The notes under the pieces are model-generated. The model saw nothing but the letters and a program-made list of their open reading frames with translations, was not told the DNA's origin and made no database searches. A stretch of DNA of 64,000 nt from Hyperoodon ampullatus. Taxonomy: Eukaryota; Chordata; Mammalia; Artiodactyla; Ziphiidae. The stretch spans positions 91,873,777-91,937,776 of the forward strand of contig OX457062.1 of assembly GCA_949752795.1 (NCBI GenBank), written 5' to 3'. Shown one piece after another: positions 55,250 through 64,000 of the stretch; the stretch's first letter is position 1, and every line of letters begins with the position of its first letter. A program made the translations under genes and the position numbers.

Positions 55250-55740
55250 ACTTGCTCAACATCCTTTGGTGCCATTCCAGAGCCTTCATATTAACTCAGA
55301 CCCTTACTACAGTGTGATTCTTGCCCATGTGTCCAGCTTCACTGGCCACAGTGCATCTCGCGCACATACCCGGAAATGCACACCACGTGTGCACACCCAT
55401 GCCCTCCGCTCCTTGATGCTCACCTTTCTCATCCACACACCTATGCACACACTGATCTCTTTGCCTCTAACATCCTCTCCTCTCCCCATCCCTCCACCCT
55501 CCCTCCACCCTCAACATGTCCAATTGTCCTTCTTGCCCTTTGGCTCGAACGGCACCTCCTTGAAAGGCGCCTTCCCAGATTCTCTGAAGCTAAGTGGTCC
55601 TTTGGTGCGGTCCCTATTTATACGTCACGCTCCTCTTTGTGGCCTGAATCACATGGCGTATGTCACTGACGTCCTTAAAGCAGAAGTCATCTTGTTTATT
55701 CCTAGATGCCCACTGACCAAGCACAGTTCTCAGTATAGGG
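55250..55740 (+). mobile_element. L2 3' region
   Basis: 'tccagagccttcatattaac', 'cttgaaaggcgccttcccag' and 'cttgtttattcctagatgcc' in L2 order. A 220-codon open frame (55206-55868) covers it, but its composition is that of L2 pyrimidine-rich DNA. Confidence 0.65.
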
Positions 55741-55850
55741 CAGGGGTATCATGCGCATTATTTGAAATCGGACAAATGAATTGCCCAGGATCACCCAGGA
55801 AATCAAGTGAAAAGTTGGGACTGGAGCCCACACCTTCAGAATCCTGGTGT
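55741..55850 (-). mobile_element. MIR fragment
   Basis: 'aattgcccaggatcacccag' and 'gttgggactggagcccacac' match the antisense MIR right end. Confidence 0.65.
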
Positions 55851-56529
55851 GTGTCTTCTTTTCCCTGATCTGCACCTCAGAAACGAATGGAGGAATTAGT
55901 CCCATGGCATTTCAAACAGAGGGAAATGCAGCCTGTCCTCTGAGACACTTGGAGGGTTTGGGAATAGCAGCCCCTTCCCGTGGCTGCCACTTTGTGGAGA
56001 ACAGAGAACTTCTGAGCCCACGGAGCAGCTCCTGAAGACACAGCTTTTGGCCTCTGTATGGCAGGTCCCCGCAGCAGTGCTGGCAGACTCAGCACCCACA
56101 GCAGTGAGTCAGTCATCCTGGGACTGCCTCATGCAAAGCACTGATAAGTGGTGAGTGAAAAGGCCTGGGAAAGAGATACAGCCGTCACCACCTTCTCTCT
56201 CTCAGGCTGCGGGCATTTCCCTTTCTCATTTCTTATGGCTTCTATTTCCTTATTATGGCCACCTGGACCCAGAGGACGATAGGTCAGACAGTCAGATGTA
56301 GGCTGAGTGCAGCCACAAGGGAAAGAAGGGTAGCAAGCACGATCCCCTGTCAGCCCAGGTTGGGGCAGGAGGGAGGGGTTAGTGTGTAGAGGGAGCCATA
56401 AACTACCCTGAAATGTGCCCCTACCTGCTCCATACGGCATCTTCCCCACCCCTCCTCCTAAAATCCCTATCATTAAATTCATTAAATACCTCTGGAGAGA
56501 GGTATTCACTCCAGAAGGTCACAGACAGT
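55851..56529. other. No recognised feature
   Basis: Unique-looking DNA with no repeat or exon recognised. Confidence 0.5.
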
Positions 56530-56920
56530 TGCAATGGACTGGAATGAATCACGGTCCCCACCCCGAACCTGCAAATTCATATGTTGAATCCCTAGCCTCC
56601 AGGGTGATGGTACCTGGAGATAGGGCCTTTGGGAGGGAATTAGGGTCAGATAAGGTCATGAGGTGGAGCACAGATCTGATAGGATTAGTGTCCTTATAAG
56701 AAGAGATAACCAGAAAGCTCACTCTCTCTCTCTCCCCACAAGCACCCCCCCCAGCAAAGGCCACATGAAGACACAGGGAGAAGGTGGCCCTCTGCAAGGC
56801 AGGAAGAAGGACCTCACCAGAACCCTAAACCTGTTAGACCCTGATCTTGGAATTCTAGCCTCCGAACTGTTAGAAAATAACTGTGTGTAGTTTAAGGCCC
56901 CCAGTCTGTGGTACTTTCTT

Positions 56921-57168
56921 TTTTTTTTAAATAATTAATTTTTATTGGAGTATAGTTGATTTACAATGTTGTGTTAGTTTCTGTACAGCAAAGTGAATCA
57001 GTTATACATATACATACATCCACTCTTTTTAGACTCTTTTCCCATATAGGTCATTACAAGAGTATTGAGTAGAGTTCCCTGTGCTACACAGTAGGTTCTT
57101 ATGAGTTATCTATTTTATACATAGTAGTGTGTATATGTCAATCCCAGTCTCTCAATTTATCCCTCCCC
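56921..57168 (-). mobile_element. L1 3' end inside the MLT1 LTR
   Basis: 'ggagtatagttgatttacaa', 'tgaatcagttatacatatac' and 'cagtctctcaatttatccct' are an antisense cetartiodactyl L1 3' end. The 15-bp duplication ctgtggtactttctt lies at 56906-56920 and 57169-57183. Confidence 0.9.
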
Positions 57169-57183
57169 CTGTGGTACTTTCTT

Positions 57184-57539
57184 TTTTTTTTTAATAACTG
57201 AAGTCTTTTTTTTTTTTTGGTTGCGTCGGGTCTTCGTTGTTGCGCGCGGGATTTCTCTAGTTGTGGTGAGCGGGGGCTACTCTTCGTTGAGGTGTGCGGG
57301 CTTCTCATTGCAGTGGCTTCTCTTGTTGCGGAGCATGGTCTCTAGACGCACAGGCTTCATTAGTCGTGGCATGTGGGCTAAGCAGTTGTGACTCGTGGGC
57401 TCTAAAGTACAGGCTCCGCAGTTGGGGCGCACGGGCTTAGTTGCTCCGCGGCATGTGGGATCTTCCCGGACCAGGGCTCAAACCCGTGTCCCCTGCGTTG
57501 GCAGGTCGATTCTTAACCACTGCGCCACCAGGGAAGTCC
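57184..57539 (-). mobile_element. Long-type CHR SINE inside the MLT1 LTR
   Basis: Antisense copy with 'ggttgcgtcgggtcttcgtt' and 'gcgccaccagggaagtccc'. It re-used the same target: ctgtggtactttctt recurs at 57540-57554. Confidence 0.93.
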
Positions 57540-57589
57540 CTGTGGTACTTTCTTAAGGCAGCCTGAGCAGACTAAGACAGCAGCCTTCT

Positions 57590-57730
57590 TTCACGGGTAA
57601 ATTGATCAATTTCAGTTTCCTCCTTTATTAAGCTCAGGAAGGCAGGGACAAGTCCAGTTTTGTTTGCCACTGTTTCCCTAGCACCCAGCACAGGGCACAT
57701 GAATAATGAATGTTAATAAAGAAATGAACG
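57590..57730 (+). mobile_element. L2 3' end
   Basis: 'ggaaggcagggacaagtcca' and 'acccagcacagggcacatga' with ttaataaagaaatgaacgaa give the L2 terminus. Confidence 0.78.
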
Positions 57731-57734
57731 AATG

Positions 57735-57840
57735 AACTGAGTGCCTTCTATGTACTAGGCACCATGCAAAGTGCTAGGGAAATAGAAAAACCAGGCCACT
57801 ATCACCCCAAGGAGACACGGTCTAGTCTGGAAGGCTGATA
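57735..57840 (-). mobile_element. L2 3' end, opposite orientation
   Basis: 'gagtgccttctatgtactag' and 'gcaccatgcaaagtgctagg' with 'aaggagacacggtctagtct' are the antisense L2 terminus, tail to tail with the preceding one. Confidence 0.65.
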
Positions 57841-57920
57841 TAAACTAACCATGATGATGTGATAGGAAAAGTGCTCCAACAGAGGTGGGGGTTGGGGCAC
57901 ATCTAATGTGCTGGGGCAGC

Positions 57921-57972
57921 ATACACACACACACACACACGCACGCACACACACGTGCACACACACACACAT
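57921..57972. repeat. (CA)n microsatellite, interrupted
   Basis: CA repeats broken by CG and TG units over about 50 bp. Confidence 0.95.
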
Positions 57973-58385
57973 ATCCTGCTTTGAGATGGGAGTAGAGAGG
58001 TAGGTGGAGGAATGAGAAACAGGTAATACGATCTGAGAAAGTTTTTCAAAGGAGAGTATATTTGTAAAAAATGTATACCATTGCACCTAAGAGAAAAATG
58101 TACCCAGGAAGAAGACGTTTGTTGATTTGTCAATTCATTAACGAATCTGAGCAAGACCCAGCAGTGTTGAAAATGCAGGAACTTGAGTGGTCAAGAGGGG
58201 GGCGGGAGAGAAGAGGCTAGAAAGACAGGCAGCAACAACCAGGCCATTATCACCTCCTGATTGACAGTGATGTCCGGAAACACACCAATGCGAAAGAAAC
58301 AGAGTCATTTCAATAGCGGAGGAATGCTGGACTGTTGGTATCTCGAAACTTCAAAACGAAATCTTCAAAGGGCTGTTAGGTGAGG
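57973..58385. other. No recognised feature
   Basis: Unique-looking DNA with no repeat or exon recognised. Confidence 0.5.
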
Positions 58386-58389
58386 TAGA

Positions 58390-58595
58390 AAGGCATAAGG
58401 CTCTGAAGACAGACTAATTCCAGGATGCTGCTGCAGTCACTTACAAGTTGGATAAATTTTTTAATTGATCTGTCTCACTTTTCTCATTTGTAAAATGGAA
58501 ATACTACCTACAAATCCCCTCGGGATTAAGAAAAGAGTAAAAACAACACATAGTAGGTTCACAACAAATGTAAGATCTCACCAGCTGTCTGTCTC
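58390..58595 (+). mobile_element. MIR
   Basis: 'gctgctgcagtcacttacaa', 'ttctcatttgtaaaatggaa' and 'ctcgggattaagaaaagagt' are sense MIR. Confidence 0.84.
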
Positions 58596-59325
58596 TATCT
58601 AATTAAGAAGCTACAAACACGCTGCAGTACAAGATGATCCTTTGAAAGCTTGGAGGAAGCATGGCTGCAGCACGATGTACCTCTTTGTTTGGTGATTATC
58701 TGCTGCTTCCGTATCTCCCCCCCTTCCTAAACTCAGGGACTCAGAAGGTCAGGAATGCATCCTGTGTCTCTGGGGCTCATGGATCTACACGGTGCTTGGC
58801 TTGTCAGAGGGCCTCGAAACGTCAGAGAACTAAATTGCACAGATGGGCAAAGCAGACGCAGACCATCTTAACCAAAGTCACAAGACAGATGGACAGTGGA
58901 GTTAGTTCTAGAACTCTGACCTCACAGTCCATTGATTTCTTGAGACCACATGGTGTCAGACCGAACAGAACAAAGGCTCTGATCTCATCCAGTGGCATAC
59001 GCACTCCTTTCCAAATCCCCACCACATGGGAACTGCCACCCAGCACGGAGCATCCCATGTCACCATCCTCCCTCTCGGGAGCGGCATCCACACGTTCGCA
59101 TGGAGAAGCAGACACAACACTCAAAACAGCTCTTAAAACACTTTCCTGCTATGTGGTCTATAAACACAGGAAACGGCAGCTGGCTGGATTGCCGGTAACA
59201 TTTATTTGCCAGTCAGGGTGCTAGAGCTCTGTGTGTGAGTTTAAAGCTGTGATCCAGGAATGAAAATAAACCAGTAAAGCAGAAATGGAGGTGACCTGAC
59301 TGTAGCTCTAATGAAAAGGCCCTTG
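58596..59325. other. No confident feature
   Basis: A 187-codon open frame (58661-59224) has no recognisable domain. Its start overlaps faint L2-like text (58725-58800). I do not call it a gene. Confidence 0.4.
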
Positions 59326-59329
59326 GAGG

Positions 59330-59508
59330 AGGAAAAACTAGGGTTGGCAACCCAGCTCTGCCACTGAAATGCATGTTAAATAACCTTCTGAGCTCCCACT
59401 TGCTCATTTGTCAGTGGGTCTGTTAATAATACTGCATAGGTTTTCAGTGAAGAGTGACTTACTGTTTGTAAGGAGCTGAGGCTAGTGACTGGGACATAAA
59501 ATAGGATT
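59330..59508 (+). mobile_element. MIR
   Basis: 'gggttggcaacccagctctg', 'ccactgaaatgcatgttaaa' and 'ctcatttgtcagtgggtctg' are sense MIR. Confidence 0.78.
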
Positions 59509-59524
59509 AAAAATGGTATCTACC

Positions 59525-59736
59525 GGGCTTCCCTGGTGGCGCAGTGGTTGAGAGTCCGCCTGCCAATGCAGGGGAACACGGGTTCGTGCCCTGGTCCGGG
59601 AAGACCCCACATGCCGTGGAGCAGCTGGGCCCGTGAGCCATGGCCGCTGAGCCTGCGCGTCCGGAGCCTGTGCTCCACAACGGGAGAGGCCACAGCAGTG
59701 AGAGGCCCGTGTACCGCAAACAAAACAAAATAAAAC
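59525..59736 (+). mobile_element. Short GC-rich CHR SINE
   Basis: Full-length copy with an (AAAAC/T)n tail. The duplication ggtatctacc (with preceding A residues) lies at 59510-59524 and 59737-59751. It sits in the left target copy of the L1 that follows. Confidence 0.95.
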
Positions 59737-59751
59737 AAAAAGGTATCTACC

Positions 59752-60466
59752 ACCATGTTCCTTGGTATTTATCCAAAGCAGTTGAAAACTTATGCCCTCA
59801 CAGAAACCTGCACACAGATGTTTACAGCAGCTTTAGTCATAATTGCCCAACTCTGGAAGCAACCAAGATGTCCTTCGTTAGGTGAATGGATAAACTGTGG
59901 TACATCCAGACAATGGAATATTGCTCAGTGCTAAAGAGAATTGAGCTGGCAAGCCATGAAGACGTGGAGGAACATTAAATACATATTACTAAGTAAAAGA
60001 GGCCATCTGAAAAGGCTATGATTCATAGCCTTATCATACAATCAGACTGTATGATTCCAACCAGATGACATTTGGGAAAAGGCAAAACTATGGAGACAGT
60101 AAAAATGAGTGGTTTCCAGGGGTTGCTGAGGAGGGAGGGATGGAGAGGCAGCAGGTGGAGCACAGAGGGTTTTTAGGGCAGTGAAAATACTCCATAGGAT
60201 ACTACAGTGATGGACACCTGTCATTACACATTTCTCCAAACCCATAAAATGTTCAACACCAAGAGTGAACCCTAAGGTAAACTATAGGCTTCGGGCAATG
60301 ATGATGCGTCAGTGTAGGTTCATCAGTTTTAAGGAATGTCCCAGTCCAGGGAGTGATGTTGATCACGGCGGAGGCTATGCATTGTGGGGGACAGGGGGCA
60401 TATGGGAACATTCCTCTCAATTGTACTATGAACCTAAAACTGCTCTAAACAAATAAAGTCTTTTAA
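59752..60466 (+). mobile_element. 5'-truncated L1 (L1MA/B/C-like) 3' end
   Basis: 'gaagcaaccaagatgtcctt', 'aatggaatattgctcagtgc', 'ggcaaaactatggagacagt' and 'gaacctaaaactgctctaaa' are an L1 3' UTR ending in aataaagtctttt. The right target copy gaaaatggtatttacc (60467-60482) pairs with 59510-59524. Confidence 0.88.
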
Positions 60467-60482
60467 GAAAATGGTATTTACC

Positions 60483-60939
60483 TCTAATACCTTTGAGGAC
60501 CTAATATAAATTCACTTGACAATATCCAGATCTTTGGAAGAACTAAGGACCCCCAAGTAGAGCTATCCCCTCACTCCTGTGTGATTCCAAAGCACCATTT
60601 ACATCTCTCTATTTCTGGTCATGTGGCCCTTGGATTCCATATCCTTCCCTGCAGAGCTCAGATACTAGGTGGGCCCAGCCTCACCCCCCCACACCCACCC
60701 CACCCACACCGCAAGGGACTTCAGATACATTCTTGACTCCAACCTAGAATGCTTAAGTCCTTCTGAGGAGGCTGATAAGGAAGCTTGTTTACAATCAAGC
60801 ACAACCAGAGAGAGAAGACACTGCCTCGGAAGGCAGGGCATACTGGGCTCAGGTCCCTGGTTTCCCTGTTTTCCTGGTGAACTTAAATCAGCTCCCCCAG
60901 CAACACTAAGCACCCACTGAAGTCCCCAAAATAAGCATC
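60483..60939. other. No recognised feature
   Basis: Contains a C/CA-rich patch at 60684-60712. No gene recognised. Confidence 0.5.
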
Positions 60940-60944
60940 CTCTT

Positions 60945-61170
60945 TTCACATGACAGCCCTCCGGATATTAGAGGAGAGATACCTTCCCTCCTTTGCTATC
61001 TTATCACGTTATATCAAAGTCATCTGCTTGAGTCAGACTTCCCCAAAAGCTTGGGAGCTCCTTGTGGTCGGGGCTGGGTCTTACCAACTCTGTAGCCCCA
61101 GCACTCAGCACAAGTCCTGGGTGCCTGGCACAAAGGCATTGCTCAGTAAATTTTCGTTGAATTAATAGAA
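60945..61170 (+). mobile_element. L2 3' end
   Basis: 'gcttgggagctccttgtggt', 'gcactcagcacaagtcctgg' and 'cattgctcagtaaattttcg' with ttgaat give a clear L2 terminus. Confidence 0.86.
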
Positions 61171-61295
61171 CCTACTTTCTGCCCTGCCTCAGCATCTTCT
61201 TTATCCCTTCAGGTCTTCTTCAGACTAAGCATATTTAGCCCCACACTACCTGTTTCCCAGGCCAACTCAGAAAAGCAGTGGCAACAATTACATAC
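61171..61295. other. Short unassigned interval
   Basis: Nothing identified. Confidence 0.5.
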
Positions 61296-61297
61296 AG

Positions 61298-61505
61298 AAC
61301 GGAAAAACAACAAGGTCCTACTGTATAGATACAGCACAGGGAACTATACTCAATATCCTGGGATAAAGTGTAATAGAAAAGAATATAGAAAAGAATGTAT
61401 ATATGTGTATAACTGAGTCACTTTGCTGTACAGCAGAAATTAACACAACCTGGTAAATCAACTATACTTCAATAAAATAAATAAATAAACAAACAAGAAA
61501 AAAGA
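61298..61505 (+). mobile_element. L1 3' end (cetartiodactyl type)
   Basis: 'aaaacaacaaggtcctactg', 'agcacagggaactatactca' and 'aatcaactatacttcaataa' with an (AAAT)n tail. It is the same family as the copies at 41647 and 56921. No clear duplication was found. Confidence 0.85.
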
Positions 61506-62346
61506 AAAGCCATGGCTAGTTCCTTAGCCTGCAGTAGAGGGAAAGAAGAAATAAATAAGAAATTAACTGAGATTTCTCCCCTTATCCTCCACATCTTTCT
61601 GAGCCCACTGCCTAGCAAAGAGTAACCTTCTTTCTTTACTCAACGTCCCCCAAGGGTCATTCTGTTCAAAAGCCTTCATGGATTACGCACGATACAGGCC
61701 ATCTTGCTGAAGTGGCTTTACTGGTGCCCAGCCGCTCTTCCTCTGTCCCATGTCCCCACTTGAGTGGCCAGCAGGGCGCATAGTCGCAGCCCTAATGAGA
61801 CAACCACACCTGCCGCCTCCCTGCCAAGGCCTGATGGATGAAGTGACATCCAGAGATCTACGGCACCCGAAGCAGCCAGACAGCAAAGGGGTACAGCTGT
61901 CTGTTCAGCCATCTGGTTGTGAGCCTGGGATCTCACATTTAGAGGGAGATAAGAACTTCAAACTCTCCCCTCAATCCTGACGCACAGAGTTGTCACAGGT
62001 CTGCGTGAGGTCTGAGGTTCCTACGAGGCTCCTCGTGATGGATCAGTTAATTTTCCAGGCCTATCTACAAGCTGACTCCCACGGGGCCCCCTGCCATCCT
62101 CCCCACGCTGCTGATGTGTCAGGGATTCTTCTCGATAAGGAGGGCAGCTCTGTGGACTTGGGAGGCCAGGTAGAAGGCAGGAGAGGTGTGGTTAGGATTT
62201 GCATTGAGGAGAAGAGCCACTCCACATTCCTCAGCCAGCCCCCTCAACTCCCTGCCCCTCCCCAGAACCTTACCCAATGGAATGAACCTAGACCCAGGTC
62301 GTAAAGATGTTCAGAGCCAACTTGGAAACACACTCTTGCCAAAGAT
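61506..62346. other. No recognised feature
   Basis: Unique-looking DNA. Open frames of up to 104 codons lack domains. Confidence 0.5.
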
Positions 62347-62358
62347 TTAGATCACCTT

Positions 62359-62729
62359 GGGACTTCCCTGGTGGTGCAATGGTTAGGAATCCACCTGCCA
62401 TTGCAGGGGACACGGGTTCGACCCCTGGTCCAGGAAGATCCCACATACCGTGTAGCAACTAAGCCCGTGTGCCACAACTACAGAGACTGTGCTCTAGAAC
62501 CCGTGAGCCACAACTACTGAGCCTATGTGCCACAACTACTGAGGCCCGCCTGCCTAGAGCTCGTGCTCCGCAACAAGAGAAGCCACCGCAATGAGAAGCC
62601 CGTACACCACAACAAAGAGTAGCCCCCGCTCGCCGCAACTAGAGAAAGCCCGTGAGCAGCAACAAAGACCCAATGCAGCCAAAAATAAATAAATAAAAAT
62701 TAATTAATTAATTAATAATAAAAAAAAAA
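62359..62729 (+). mobile_element. Long-type CHR SINE
   Basis: Gggacttccctggtggtgca head, B box GGTTCGACCCC, full set of ccacaactactgagcc modules, and a tail of (AAAT)n, (AATT)n and A. The duplication ttagatcacctt at 62347-62358 has a copy with two mismatches at 62730-62741. Confidence 0.94.
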
Positions 62730-62799
62730 TTAGACCGCCTTATTGACTTATACCCGGAGTCTCCTCGTGTGCCCCACACAACACTGTGACTCCAGAGCT

Positions 62800-63005
62800 G
62801 CTGATCTTAACCACCGTAGCTACCATTTAACACTCTTTTCTATGTATTATCTCATTTAATCATTATAACAATCCCTTGAGGCAGATCTCATTATCCTCAT
62901 TTAACAGATGAGAAAACTGAGGCTTAGAAGGGTTCAGTAACTTGCTCGAAGTGCAGTAGGAATTTGAACACATGTTGCTTTGACCACTGTGCACTCTATC
63001 CGAGG
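62800..63005 (-). mobile_element. MIR
   Basis: 'tatctcatttaatcattata', 'catttaacagatgagaaaac' and 'gggttcagtaacttgctcga' are antisense MIR. Confidence 0.88.
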
Positions 63006-63163
63006 AGCCCTCACGGGGGCCACAGGAATAGGAGCTTCCTGTTTCTACTGTGGAGGCTCAATCTGCAGCAGCCGGTGGAGGCTGGGAGAGGTGGTCGGCA
63101 GGGAGTCTACTAACTCCTGAGAACAATCCTGTCCTCATAGTTTGGAGCCGAGATGAGTAGTAT

Positions 63164-63164
<1 letters not shown>

Positions 63165-63199
<35 letters not shown>
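63165..63199. repeat. (CA)n microsatellite
   Basis: An uninterrupted run of about 16 CA units. Confidence 0.97.
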
Positions 63200-63200
<1 letters not shown>

Positions 63201-63429
63201 CTTTCAGAATGGACGATAACATCATTGCAACTCCAGATCACACTTCTACACAGACAACCACATTGCTGTTACTTGGGGCCCAATAACAGACCAAACCAAC
63301 GGGCAAGGCAGGCGGCCCTTGTGACCCCAGTTCTGTGTAATCTAGGGACATCACATTGTTTCCTTGGACCTCAAGTTTCCTTCTGCAGTTCATCAAACTT
63401 TACTAAACACCAGCTACGTGCCAATACTG

Positions 63430-63690
63430 TGGGTGCTGGTTAAGAACTCACTCCGAGTCAGACTGCCCGGAGTCTTCATCTTTGGTTCTACCACTTACTA
63501 CTTGCGTGATCCTGGGCAACTTTAAAAAAAAAATCTCTGTGCCTCAGTTTTCTCATCTGTAAAATTGGGATCATAACAGTTTCCATCTCATAGGGATGTT
63601 ATAAGGAATAAACAAAATAATCCACAGGTAATGTGTTTAAAATGTTGTCTGTACACAGTAGGCACTCAGCAAAAGTTAGCTATGGATATT
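63430..63690 (+). mobile_element. MIR, near full length
   Basis: 'ggttaagaactcactccgag', 'tctaccacttactacttgcg', 'cctcagttttctcatctgta' and 'gtaggcactcagcaaaagtt' give a complete sense MIR. Confidence 0.93.
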
Positions 63691-63843
63691 TGGTGCTTGG
63701 GTTGGGAATGGTGAAGGTGATGAGACAACAAATGAGGAGTGAACAATCAGAAATGCAGATGAGAAGAGCCTAGCAGGCCTCTATTCTGTGAGAAATATCG
63801 TGAACTAAGGAGACGGGCCAAGTGCTTACACAGGCACATGCCA

Positions 63844-64000
63844 TGGTAGACAGAAGAAAGGCCCACAAAGATGCCCATGTCCTAATCCCCAGAACCTATG
63901 AATCTGTGACCTTACATGGCAAAAAGGACTTCAGAGATGTGATTAAGCCAAGGATCTTGAGTGGGAGAGATGTAGTCATAAGGGTCTTGGTAAGGAAAAG
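63844..64000 (+). mobile_element. MLT1-type ERVL-MaLR LTR, cut by window end
   Basis: 'aagatgcccatgtcctaatc', 'cccagaacctatgaatctgt', 'gaccttacatggcaaaaagg' and 'gatgtgattaagccaaggat' are the 5' part of an MLT1 LTR. It continues beyond the window. Confidence 0.85.

Larger units (their letters stand above)
56530..57579 (+). mobile_element. MLT1-type ERVL-MaLR solo LTR, twice interrupted
   Basis: 'tgcaatggactggaatgaat', 'aaattcatatgttgaatccc', 'agatagggcctttgggaggg', 'agtgtccttataagaagaga' and 'cccagtctgtggtactttct' are MLT1A-like, resuming at 57555 with 'aaggcagcctgagcagacta' and ending agaca. The L1 (56921-57168) and SINE (57184-57539) lie inside. There are no internal retroviral genes. Confidence 0.85.

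Noticed and set aside
55206..55868. 220-codon open frame, the longest in the window
   Set aside because: It covers an L2 3' region and a MIR fragment, is rich in Ser, Pro and His as expected of pyrimidine-rich non-coding DNA, and shows no domain or splice context.
58661..59224. 187-codon open frame
   Set aside because: No recognisable domain, no neighbouring exons, and its start overlaps L2-like text. A search against mammalian proteins would settle it.

Overview
The window looks like nuclear DNA of a cetacean, most likely a toothed whale. The main reason is about 28 copies of tRNA-derived SINEs whose 5' end reads GGGCTTCCCTGGTGGCGCAG. These match the CHR SINEs of whales, hippos and ruminants. 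The commonest form here is a roughly 190-bp GC-rich type that lacks the internal CCACAACTACTGAGCC-type repeats of the roughly 300-bp form. That fits the cetacean 'deletion' subfamilies. L1 3' ends of a type I know from cetartiodactyl genomes, L2, MIR, MER5/hAT, a Tigger-like element and MLT1 LTRs fill in the rest.

I find no protein-coding gene, rRNA, functional tRNA or CRISPR array. All open frames longer than about 100 codons fall in SINEs, L2 remnants or unremarkable DNA without a recognisable domain. The window reads as intergenic or deep intronic sequence.

Layout. 0-5 kb: a short SINE, a small CpG-rich island (1621-1860), two SINEs inserted at one target (2570-3219), and an L2 split by a SINE. 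5-9.3 kb: L2 fragments, one retaining reverse-transcriptase traces, plus an ERV-type LTR (8417-8905). 9.3-14.5 kb: mostly unique, with a clean solo LTR (11649-12125) and L1 ends. 14.5-21.5 kb: SINEs, L2 and MIR, including an unusual A-to-G-rich SINE (19851-20064). 21.5-29.1 kb: a 1.3-kb antisense L2, MIRs and SINEs. 29.1-41.6 kb: long unique stretches, a Tigger-type MITE, a nested SINE pair and a candidate antisense promoter/first exon near 38.6-38.9 kb. 41.6-54.4 kb: L1/SINE composites, three L2 ends in series, and a SINE with a possible 3' transduction. 54.4-64 kb: a hAT MITE with perfect ends inside or beside MER5A, an MLT1 LTR hit by an L1 and then a SINE, an L1 with a SINE in its target duplication, (CA)n tracts and an MLT1 LTR cut by the window end.

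The parts do not form a pathway. What links them is retrotransposition: SINEs repeatedly landed in or beside the A-rich target duplications left by earlier insertions, so relative ages can be read directly. The most notable single signal is the 19851-20064 SINE. Relative to its siblings it carries about 14 A-to-G changes against one T-to-C, a strand asymmetry expected from A-to-I editing of the RNA before reverse transcription. Repeat family names come from memory of the consensus sequences and were not checked against a library.
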